Shown here: piece after piece, positions 15,001 through 22,005 of the stretch
Numbering within the stretch: the stretch's first letter is position 1
Layout of the letters: each line of letters opens with the position of its first letter
Assembly (NCBI GenBank): GCA_027487315.1
Contig: JAIYDW010000075.1
Location: 1-40,032 of the forward strand
Origin: Verrucomicrobiaceae bacterium
GTDB taxonomy: Bacteria; Verrucomicrobiota; Verrucomicrobiia; Verrucomicrobiales; Verrucomicrobiaceae
DNA length: 40,032 nt
Reading direction: 5' to 3'
Notes under the pieces: model-generated
What the model saw: only the letters and a program-made list of their open reading frames with translations
Databases searched by the model: none
What the model was told of the DNA's origin: nothing
Program-made: the position numbers and the translations under genes

Positions 15001-16448
15001 TGGCGAGGTTGACGGTGGTGGTGCCACCGACCATGACGATGACGAGTTTGCCGGCGGCGATCGTGGGACAGCTTTACAGTGTGCCATTGACGGGGGCGCA
15101 GGAGCCGACGCGGTTTGTGATATCCGGTTTGCCCAGAGGGTTGGCGGTGGCGAAGAGCGGGATGGAGTTGGCAGGACGGGCGCAGCAGGCGGGTATTTTT
15201 CCGTTGAGAGTGCAGGGAAGCAATGCGGCAGGGACGAGCACTGCGGTGACGATCTTTTTGGAGGTGAAGCGATTTCCTGAGGGAGCGGAGGGAGTGTATG
15301 AGGGTGTGCTGCCGAGGCATGAGTCGCTGAATGGGAACCTGGGGGGATTTGTGCAGGTGACGACGTCACGGCTGGCAAGCTTTAGCGGAACCTTGCAGTT
15401 GGGGACGGTGGCGTATCCGTTACGAGGGACCTGGACGGCGTCGGATACGGAAGATCCGAGGGTGACACTGACGGTGAATCGGCGGGGTTTGGCGCCGTTG
15501 GAGGTGGTGTTGGGGATAGATCCGGACACGAGGATGCTGAGTGGAAAGGTGTCTTCGGAGGGACAAGAGGCGCTGGTGACGGGAGGCGGGGCGATGGTGG
15601 TGCCGGGTGTTTTGGCGGGGAACTACACGATGGCGATGCTGGTGCCTGAGAGTGAGGAGGGGGAGTCCGGGGTGCCGCAAGGGGATGGCGTGGGAGGCTT
15701 CACGGTGAGTTCCAAGGGGCTGGCGAAAGGAGTGCTGGTGCTGGCGGACGGATTGAGTTTCAGCTTTTCGGCACCGATGACTGAGGGAGGTAGGATTAGG
15801 GTTTTGAGGCGGCTGTATGAGGGGACGAAGACGGGGTCACTGCACGGGAGGCTGAGGGTGACGGGGACGGGAGGGCATCGTATGGAGGGGAGTGAATTGA
15901 GCTGGTGGAAGGGACCGCAAGTGAAGCGGACGCGAAGTTATGCGGGAGGGTTTGGTCCGTTGGAGATGCGGGTGAGAGGAGGGGCTTACGTGATCCCACA
16001 GCGAGGGGCGACGCTGCCGGGACTGGGGAGTGTTGAGGTCAAGTTTAGTGAGGGGGGGGCTCCGTCGCCGGAGACGCGGTTGGATGTGGCTGCTGCTACC
16101 CTTCCGGGGGCGCATCCGGCGAGGGTGGTAGTGGTTGGAGCGAATCCGGGTTTGGTGTCGATGACGGTGCAGCCTGGGAGCGGGACACGGTTTACGGCGG
16201 GGACGACGGGGACGACGGGATCGTTCGCGGGGAGCTTTTTGTTGGAGGATGTCGATATGACGCAGGCGAAGGCGCCGGTCTTGAAGCGGAAGGCGACGTT
16301 CAAGGGGATGGTGGTGGACGATGGGACGGGGGCGCGAGGGTATGGAGCTTTTTTATTGCCTGAGATGCCGGCGCTGACGCCGGTGATAACGACGCTGACG
16401 AGTTCACCGATCCGGTCCGGTCGGGTGCGAGTGAATGGGCTGCCGTAG
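12060..16448 (+). CDS. Secreted beta-propeller / di-haem cytochrome / Ig-domain protein
   Basis: About 1462 residues. The ATG at 12060 is used; an ATG at 12075 is equally possible, and both give a hydrophobic signal near residues 20-45. Residues about 50-440 form YVTN-type propeller repeats (VSVGDEPADVVFAGGKAFVS; ALDEGRGRLYVLHKLAEKVG). Two haem-attachment sites follow, CGICH (463-467) and CLDCH (605-609), in a region like MauG or cytochrome c peroxidase relatives. Two Ig-like domains (about 822-990), a putative-Ig domain and a C-terminal module (about 1074-1462) complete it. That module is shared with the next gene. It is likely periplasmic or surface-bound with a redox role; the substrate is unknown. 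Confidence 0.82.
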   Translation: MICDDMRLFIQRVFRRVRLFGEVGLWAMMVLGGGAVLGQSVYEGFEARLTHPLELTPDGARLVAVHGEAGSLSVFDVTGAGMMPVKVREVPVGLEPVTVRARTSDEVWVVNEVSDTVSVVSLGAGAVVGVVSVGDEPADVVFAGGKAFVSCARDNEVWVFDATTRVLLSQVAVEGLYPQSLAVSGDGSQVFAVCLHSGNGTTVLKRQVAPPQPGPTNVALPAAPDTALIVPASDSRVPYTVLDHDVAVIDVVTHAVTGYRGGVGTNLLGAAMRPGVDELWVSNTEAMNTVRFEPELKGNFARNRLSVVNGLTGGVTVHDLNPGVDYEVLPNVAAQAVALAQPTAMVFEGDGAALWVAAFASDRVAKVNALTGAVMTRVDVRPAGGDSGVMRGPRGLALDEGRGRLYVLHKLAEKVGVIDVSGGVPEQVAEVDLSGHEPLSAQVKHGRGYLYDARLSGNGTVSCGICHLDADRDGLAWDLGDPGGPMQTVLGANRSAHDFTLRPRTLHPMKGPMTTQTLRGMQDGAPFHWRGDKPGIEDFNSTFPNLMGGELIDEEDMEAMIAYLMTLRHHPNPNRNLDRSLPSSLGGRSPVEGLALFKNHVKGHCLDCHVLPTGSDNNLDLMAESGLEQPVKTPPLRTVYQRLFLDPRPGAESLSGYGLLHDGTGFEMPIGHPYPLANLDLEELYDVAAFMMCFDTGVGLMVGHTQWVDAGNRGQTGVASKLALMEARTRAVPPDCDLVVRGKWGGEARRWLFDGATQTYRSDREADAPRSRADLLAGLGAGDGVSFMGVLPGQGARLGGDEDGDSVLDGDDPDGRVYNGVPKIVKQPVDRAVPPGGTLVLSVDAAGVDLDYEWRHNDQPVQGGDGAVLTRTGMSLEEAGNYVVVVTSPMGVATSRTAKVEVYPAPGITVQPVARRIVRGQTTSLTVTATGEGLSYQWRRGNLAVQGATSRTLSFPNAQGTDSGDYSVVVSNGAGSVTSEVARLTVVVPPTMTMTSLPAAIVGQLYSVPLTGAQEPTRFVISGLPRGLAVAKSGMELAGRAQQAGIFPLRVQGSNAAGTSTAVTIFLEVKRFPEGAEGVYEGVLPRHESLNGNLGGFVQVTTSRLASFSGTLQLGTVAYPLRGTWTASDTEDPRVTLTVNRRGLAPLEVVLGIDPDTRMLSGKVSSEGQEALVTGGGAMVVPGVLAGNYTMAMLVPESEEGESGVPQGDGVGGFTVSSKGLAKGVLVLADGLSFSFSAPMTEGGRIRVLRRLYEGTKTGSLHGRLRVTGTGGHRMEGSELSWWKGPQVKRTRSYAGGFGPLEMRVRGGAYVIPQRGATLPGLGSVEVKFSEGGAPSPETRLDVAAATLPGAHPARVVVVGANPGLVSMTVQPGSGTRFTAGTTGTTGSFAGSFLLEDVDMTQAKAPVLKRKATFKGMVVDDGTGARGYGAFLLPEMPALTPVITTLTSSPIRSGRVRVNGLP

Positions 16449-16553
16449 GGCGAGACTTTGCTGACCCGAAAACCACACAACATAACACAACGAACGAGAA
16501 GATCTAACTTAGAAGCGTGGACGCAAGAAAGCGCGGTCGAACCTACTAACATC

Positions 16554-19500
16554 ATGAAACGAAAACACACATTGAGCTGGCTTCTGGCTGGCGTCATCGG
16601 AGGCATGGGAGTGATGAGCGCCCAGGCCCATATTGGATACACGAACCGGAACTTTGGGACGCTGGTGCCCGACGCGCCGCCGGTGACGATCACGAATCAG
16701 ACGGTCACAGGAAACTTTGGCTGGGCGGACGGGACGGACGAGAATTTTGCGGACAGTCATAAGCTGAGGGCATACCGGTTCACACTGGCGAATCCAGCTT
16801 ATGTGACGCTGACGTTCACGGCCTCGACCAACGGAGGGACGCGCAGTGGGGCGTTGAACCCGGGATTTTCGGTGTTCAAGGGATTGGCGAGGCAGGCACC
16901 TTATGTGACTGGTGGGAGTGCGGACCATGATGATGCGTTGATCACGCAAGCGTATCTGGCATCGCTATCGGGTCCGGCGAAACGGGGTGCGTTCCGGTCG
17001 CTTGTGGACTGGCGGATTGGTGGTGATGGTCAAACCGGGCCTGTGTTTGATTTTGAAGATGCTGCGAGTGGGCTGACGACCTTTCTGTTTCGAGGCTATG
17101 CCGTGGATGGTGATTCGACGCTGTTTGGTTCGGTGCCGGGGATTGTGGGGGATAACCAGGCTGACGGTATGGTGACGAGGGGAATGTATCTGGAGGCGGG
17201 CGACTACACCGTCTTCGTTGGGGGGGCGAACTATGCAGGGCAAGATCCTGAAGATACGACGGTGTACGGGGTGACGGCAAGATTGTCGGCATCGACCTAC
17301 ACTTACGTTGCGGGGGATCCTGCGGCGGGTGGCATTGGCTATCAGCATCAGGTGACCCTGGGGCGTAACAGCTCGGGTTCAGTGAGTGGACATGTGGGTG
17401 CCTGGAGCTGGGAGGACAACAGTCTTTTTGGCGGTTCGGGGCAGGGGACCGAGCCGGTGGGATGGACTCATACGTCGCACTGGGTGGCGTTGAAGATGGA
17501 GCGTCCGGCGGTCCTGACAGTGACGATGGTTCGAGATGCGAATGTGCCGTGGCCAAGCGAAGCTGAGCCCGATCGAAAGGCGGACATCTCATCCATGTTT
17601 CCGAGCCTGACGATTTGGAGCGGGTGGGACAATGATGGGGATGATCTGCATGAGTACAACAATCGTGGGAATGTCGACTGGGCGGAAGACATCAAGTATG
17701 TCGATCATGTGGACAATTCGACGGCTGAGACGATCACTCGGACGTGGTATCTGCCTGCTGGAGACTATACGATGGCTTTAGGCAGCAATGCTCCGGCGAC
17801 GAATTCTGCGAGGCAGGGTTACCGGGTGACGTTTGCGACGCAGACGCAGGCAGCGATTGATCCGGTGCGTGTGGTGGGTGGTGTGGGTTACAAGAATACC
17901 GTGGCATTGGCGGCTGGAGACAGTGGATCGTTGTCGAACCATGTGGGATCGTGGAGCTGGGAGGACAATGCGTTGTTTGCACCTGGGCAGCCGCCGGTGG
18001 GTTGGACTCACACGTCCCATTGGGTGGCGATGAATGTGGATCAAGATGACGTGTTTGTGACGGTGACGATTGACCGGGATGCGAATGTGCCGTGGCCGAG
18101 CGGGACGGAGCCGAATCGGAAGGCGGACACGAGCTCGATGTTCCCTTCGATGACGCTCTACCGGAACTGGGACAATGATGACGGTGACAGCCACACGTAT
18201 AACAATCGCGGCAACGTGGCGTGGGCCGAGGATTTGCGGTACCTGGATCATGTGGACAATTCGACAGCGACGAGTGTGACGCGGACGTGGAGGCTGCCGC
18301 GGGGTCAGTATTCGCTGGTGGTGGGGAGCAATGCGGCGGCGACGAATCCGGCGCGGCAAGGCTTCAAACTGAGCTATGCAGCGGTGGCGGCGACGGGTGC
18401 GGTGATGACGGGTGATCCGGCGCCGGGTGGAGTGGGCTACACGTGGGTGGTGACGGCGGGAGCCGGGCAGAGCGGTAGTGTGGCGAACCATGTGGGGGCT
18501 TGGAGTTGGGAAGACAACAGTCTGTTTGGCAATTCGGGTCAGGGGACGGAACCGGTGGGCTGGACGCACACTTCGAACTGGCTGGGTTTGAATGTGACCG
18601 AGCCTTTGACGTTCACGGTGACGATGAGTCGCAATGCGGATGTGTCGTGGCCTGCGGCACCGGTGGAGTTGAACGGTAAGGCGGACACCGAGTCGATGTT
18701 CCCGAGTCTGACGCTTTGGCGCGGCTGGCACAACAATGGCGCGGACAGTCACACGTACAACAATCGCGGAGCGGTCTCGTGGGCACAGGGTTTGAGTTAT
18801 CTGGATCATTTGGATAATTCCACATCGCCGACGGTGACGCGTTCATGGACGTTGCAACCGGGGCAGTATACCTTTGCGTTGGGGAGCAATGCGGCGGCGA
18901 CGGATTCTGACCGGCAGGGTTACACGTTTGCTTGGACGACGTCCGCGCCGACGTGGGAGGCAGCGCCTGTGATCACGCAACATCCGAAGCCGGTGATGGT
19001 GGTGGCAGGGAGAAGGTTCACAGTGGCTGCGAAGTTCACGGGTCCGGCGGGTACGCAGGCGCAGTGGATGCGGAATGGGCGGCCTGTCCCTGGGGCAACA
19101 GGGACGACACTATCGGTGCCGGTTTCGGATTTGGAGGATGCGGGAGCGTATCAACTGGAGGTGAGGACAGCGTCTTCGTGGGTCACGAGTCAGGCAGCGC
19201 AGGTGACGGTGCTGGTGCCGCCGGTGCTGGTGGATCCGCTGATGTTTGCCGGTGGGAGAATCGGGCAGCCGTATCTGTTCCAACTGCCAGCGGTGGCGGG
19301 AACGACTTATGTGTTCCGGGGGTTGCCTGGAGGGTTGCGGTATGACAGCCGGCTGGGGGTGATCTCTGGTTTGCCGCTGGTGTCGGGAGTGTTTCCGGTG
19401 TCGGTGACGATGGTGAATGCGGCCGGTAGAAGTGTGAGTGTGTCGAGTGATCTGACGATTCTGGCGATGCCGCAGGGATCGGTCGCCTCATTCAACGGCG

Positions 19501-20684
19501 CGTTGGCGCGGGAGACTGGGATCAACGACATGCTGGGCGGCTGTGTGACGGTGACGACTTCCTCGGTGGGAGTGTTCTCACTTCAGGTCAAGCTGGGAAC
19601 GCAGACACTGCGCCAGTCCGGTCGATTGGCGGAAGTCGGCGGAGGTGCGTCCGTTCAGATGTCGGGATCGGCTGTGCTGACACGCAGGGGTCGGTCGAGC
19701 CTGAGTGTGAGCTTTTCCTACTGGGATCAGTCGAAGGCGGTTCAGGGGACGATCTCGGATGGGACGGTGACGCTGCCGTTTGTTGCGAGGGGTCCACAGG
19801 ATGTGGCAGGTGTGGCGGCGTTTGTGGGAGACTACACGTTCGCGGGAGATCCGGGAGCCAGCGCGCCGGTGAGTGTGCCACAGGGCTTCTCAATCGGAGC
19901 GATGAAGGTGGACAGCACCGGCAATCTGGTGGGCGCGATGCGTCTGGCGGATGACACTCCGGTGACGTTTGGGGGGAGGCTGGAAAGCGGCGGGTTGGTG
20001 ACGATTTACAGCCCTCTTTATGTTGGGACGGGATCGTTGCTGGGAGTGCTTTCCATCCAAAGCGCGGCCGAGGGCAACTTACGCCTATCGGAGGTGAGTT
20101 GGCTCAAGAAAGCGCAGTCGTCCAGGTCGAGGGACCGGGTTTACAGGAGTGGATTTGGTCCGCTGAATCTGGAAGTGTTTGGCCGGAAGGTGAACGCGAC
20201 GGAGGTGCCGCTGGAGATGCTGAATCTGACGGAGAATGCGGCGGGGAACACCTCGCTGACATTCGATGGAGGCGGGGCACCCGATCCGGCGACGCGGTTG
20301 AATGTGGCGGATGTGTCGATCCCTGCGGGGCCGGTGGCACCGGCGGTGATGGTTTCATCCAACCCTGCGACCGTGAGTCTGACCGTGCTGCGGCCGGTGA
20401 CTGGCGGAGGTTCGGCGGGGAAAGCGACGTTCAAGGAGTTCACGGTCACGAAGCGGTCGGTGCGGCAGACTCAGGGCGCGAGCTTTGGGGAGTTCTCGCT
20501 GGTGGATATGGACTCGGGAATGACGCGGCGGCGCAAGGCGGCGATGTATGGCACGATTGTGGATGACGGCACGGGTCCGCAATTGGTGGGGTATTTCCTG
20601 CTGCCGGAGTTACCGGCGGTGGGGGCGCCTGCGAGTGCGGAAGCTTTGACGCCGATCCGGTCGGGCCGGTGGATGAGCGAGTGA
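16554..20684 (+). CDS. Giant exported protein with three tandem repeats and Ig-like domains
   Basis: 1376 residues from the ATG at 16554, with a signal peptide (MKRKHTLSWLLAGVIGGMGV, cleaved after AQA, leaving HIGYTN). An N-terminal domain (about 25-250) is followed by three homologous repeats of about 180 residues (252-439, 440-617, 618-799). An Ig-like domain (about 805-890), a putative-Ig domain (GLPGGLRYDSRLGVISGLP) and a C-terminal module (about 971-1376) follow. The repeats share WSWEDN, PVGWTHTS, the ADxxSMFPS element, YNNRG and LDHxDNST; these look Asp/Asn-rich and possibly Ca-binding. I recognise no enzyme. The gene lies 105 bases after the propeller/di-haem gene and is probably co-transcribed. 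Confidence 0.8.
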   Translation: MKRKHTLSWLLAGVIGGMGVMSAQAHIGYTNRNFGTLVPDAPPVTITNQTVTGNFGWADGTDENFADSHKLRAYRFTLANPAYVTLTFTASTNGGTRSGALNPGFSVFKGLARQAPYVTGGSADHDDALITQAYLASLSGPAKRGAFRSLVDWRIGGDGQTGPVFDFEDAASGLTTFLFRGYAVDGDSTLFGSVPGIVGDNQADGMVTRGMYLEAGDYTVFVGGANYAGQDPEDTTVYGVTARLSASTYTYVAGDPAAGGIGYQHQVTLGRNSSGSVSGHVGAWSWEDNSLFGGSGQGTEPVGWTHTSHWVALKMERPAVLTVTMVRDANVPWPSEAEPDRKADISSMFPSLTIWSGWDNDGDDLHEYNNRGNVDWAEDIKYVDHVDNSTAETITRTWYLPAGDYTMALGSNAPATNSARQGYRVTFATQTQAAIDPVRVVGGVGYKNTVALAAGDSGSLSNHVGSWSWEDNALFAPGQPPVGWTHTSHWVAMNVDQDDVFVTVTIDRDANVPWPSGTEPNRKADTSSMFPSMTLYRNWDNDDGDSHTYNNRGNVAWAEDLRYLDHVDNSTATSVTRTWRLPRGQYSLVVGSNAAATNPARQGFKLSYAAVAATGAVMTGDPAPGGVGYTWVVTAGAGQSGSVANHVGAWSWEDNSLFGNSGQGTEPVGWTHTSNWLGLNVTEPLTFTVTMSRNADVSWPAAPVELNGKADTESMFPSLTLWRGWHNNGADSHTYNNRGAVSWAQGLSYLDHLDNSTSPTVTRSWTLQPGQYTFALGSNAAATDSDRQGYTFAWTTSAPTWEAAPVITQHPKPVMVVAGRRFTVAAKFTGPAGTQAQWMRNGRPVPGATGTTLSVPVSDLEDAGAYQLEVRTASSWVTSQAAQVTVLVPPVLVDPLMFAGGRIGQPYLFQLPAVAGTTYVFRGLPGGLRYDSRLGVISGLPLVSGVFPVSVTMVNAAGRSVSVSSDLTILAMPQGSVASFNGALARETGINDMLGGCVTVTTSSVGVFSLQVKLGTQTLRQSGRLAEVGGGASVQMSGSAVLTRRGRSSLSVSFSYWDQSKAVQGTISDGTVTLPFVARGPQDVAGVAAFVGDYTFAGDPGASAPVSVPQGFSIGAMKVDSTGNLVGAMRLADDTPVTFGGRLESGGLVTIYSPLYVGTGSLLGVLSIQSAAEGNLRLSEVSWLKKAQSSRSRDRVYRSGFGPLNLEVFGRKVNATEVPLEMLNLTENAAGNTSLTFDGGGAPDPATRLNVADVSIPAGPVAPAVMVSSNPATVSLTVLRPVTGGGSAGKATFKEFTVTKRSVRQTQGASFGEFSLVDMDSGMTRRRKAAMYGTIVDDGTGPQLVGYFLLPELPAVGAPASAEALTPIRSGRWMSE
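17307..18950 (+). repeat. Three tandem in-gene repeats of about 540-560 bases
   Basis: Units start at 17307, 17871 and 18405. Each encodes the same succession: GxGY, NHVGxWSWEDN, PVGWTHTSxW, a D/N-A-N/D-V-x-WP stretch, SMFPSxTxxxxW, a YNNRG segment, a D-H-x-DNST segment and a final PAGxYxxxLGSNAxAT. Unit 2 lacks the short GSGQGTE segment present in units 1 and 3. The DNA of units 1 and 3 is still visibly similar over long stretches, so the duplication is fairly recent or maintained by exchange. The protein's N-terminal domain ends in a related GDYTVFVGG segment and may be a diverged fourth copy. Confidence 0.85.
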
Positions 20685-20709
20685 GAGAAAAGGATGGTTG
20701 AGTAGCAAG

Positions 20710-20738
20710 GGCAGCGTCGGGAAGCTCCTGGCGCTGCC
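20710..20738 (+). terminator. Possible hairpin after the tandem-repeat gene
   Basis: GGCAGCG (20710-20716) and CGCTGCC (20732-20738) form a 7-bp stem with a 15-base loop, 26 bases after the stop, followed by ATTTTG. The T-run is short, so termination would be weak or partial. It might attenuate rather than separate the downstream beta-barrel gene. Confidence 0.35.
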
Positions 20739-20835
20739 ATTTTGCCCAGCCTTCCTCATGAAATTCTGAATTGAGCGAGAGCGATGATCGCGTTGCCAAA
20801 GTGGGTTTGGAGTTTCATGAAGGAGGCGAGGCAGT

Positions 20836-21891
20836 TTGCGAGCGAGCAATGAAATGAGACGAGTCACAAGAGTATTCCGAATGGGAAGGTTGGCGCTGGG
20901 GTGCCTGCTGGTGACGGGCATGGGTGAGATGGCGCAAGCGCATCACGGGCTGGATTTCTTGCTGGTGCAGGATGCGTTTGTGCCTGTTGCAGGGAAGGGG
21001 GTGGTCTATGGAGGGTTTGACTGGACGAGAGATGGAGGAGCGGAGGGCTACAAGAGCGAATCGGGGGTGATGCTGGGATTGCTGCCTGGACTGGCGTTTG
21101 GAGTGGGGATGGAGACGGCGGATGTGGGGGAAGGGTGGCAGGTGTATGGGATCGCGCCGTATTTGCAGGTGCAGTTGCTGCCGAAGGAATGGAGCAAGCG
21201 GGTGCGGCTGGCGTTGAGGGTGGGGTATGAAATCAGTGTGAATCCGTATGGGTACACGACCTTGGAGGCAGTGACGCGAACGGAGACGATTCAGCAGAAG
21301 GAGGTGGTGATGGTGGCGGCGCCGGTGGTGGCAGCGCCAGCCGCGGGGGGCGGGGGAACGGGGGGTGGAGGGGGGCCGGATGGCGGTGGCGGGCCAGATG
21401 GGGGGGGCGGGCCGGACGCGATGAGCCAGGCGCGGAGTGTGCGGCCGCGTCATGCAGGGCATGGGCATGGACTGAGCGGGGTGCAGGGGGGCGTGAGTCA
21501 GCGGGTTCGGACGACGAGCACGACGCGGGAGATCACGACGTATGAGGCGGTGCGGCGGGAGCAGCGGGTGGAGGGGTTGAGTGCCCGTTTGATGCTGGAG
21601 GCGGATTTGACGGGGGCGGACCGGGTGGTGCTGAACCTGGTGCATTTTAATGATCGGGCGCAGGGACCGGCCTGGGGGTATGCGGCGGGGTTACGGCATG
21701 CGTTTCATCACGACGTGGCGATGAGTGTGGAGGCGTTGGGGAATTTCAATCAGGAGAATTGGCATCAGGCGGTGGTCGCTGCGCATTATGCGCCGGTGCA
21801 TTGGGGATTGATCAAGTTGGGCGCGGCGTTTGGGTTGACGAGTGAGACACCGGATTTTTCGCTGATTGCTGGGTTTGTGGTGCGTTTTTGA
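20836..21891 (+). CDS. Outer-membrane beta-barrel-like protein with a Gly/His-rich insert
   Basis: 351 residues from a TTG at 20836, chosen because AGGAGG (20821-20826) lies 9 bases before it; an in-frame ATG at 20854 is the alternative. The signal peptide ends AQA (about residue 35), leaving HHGLDFLLVQD. Alternating strands (VYGGFDWTRDGG; APYLQVQLLP; VRLALRVGYEISV) and a C-terminal phenylalanine (FSLIAGFVVRF) fit an outer-membrane barrel recognised by the BAM machinery. Residues 171-194 are Gly/Pro/Asp repeats and 205-212 read RHAGHGHG, probably a surface loop able to bind metal. It is the last of the 11386-21891 exported set; its cargo or partner is unknown. Confidence 0.7.
   Translation: MRASNEMRRVTRVFRMGRLALGCLLVTGMGEMAQAHHGLDFLLVQDAFVPVAGKGVVYGGFDWTRDGGAEGYKSESGVMLGLLPGLAFGVGMETADVGEGWQVYGIAPYLQVQLLPKEWSKRVRLALRVGYEISVNPYGYTTLEAVTRTETIQQKEVVMVAAPVVAAPAAGGGGTGGGGGPDGGGGPDGGGGPDAMSQARSVRPRHAGHGHGLSGVQGGVSQRVRTTSTTREITTYEAVRREQRVEGLSARLMLEADLTGADRVVLNLVHFNDRAQGPAWGYAAGLRHAFHHDVAMSVEALGNFNQENWHQAVVAAHYAPVHWGLIKLGAAFGLTSETPDFSLIAGFVVRF
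21361..21418 (+). repeat. 18-base coding microrepeat (Gly-Gly-Gly-Gly-Pro-Asp)
   Basis: Three consecutive units of about 18 bases encode GGGGPD, preceded by a looser GGGGTGG stretch, inside the beta-barrel gene. The third-base pattern varies between units (GGC, GGT, GGG), so they are not perfect DNA copies. Such tracts can expand or contract, changing loop length. Confidence 0.75.
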
Positions 21892-22005
21892 GCTTTGGGG
21901 AAGTTCTAGAAATTCATTTTTGGGTGTCGAAACTGGAAAAGGGGGTTATCTTCAGGCTCTTGGTTGCCCGCTGGGCGGCTGATTTCCCAATTCTATCTTT
22001 TTCTT

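Noticed and set aside
21892-22005. glmS ribozyme before glmS
   Set aside because: The leader is short and I see no match to the ribozyme core; the ribozyme is typical of Firmicutes.
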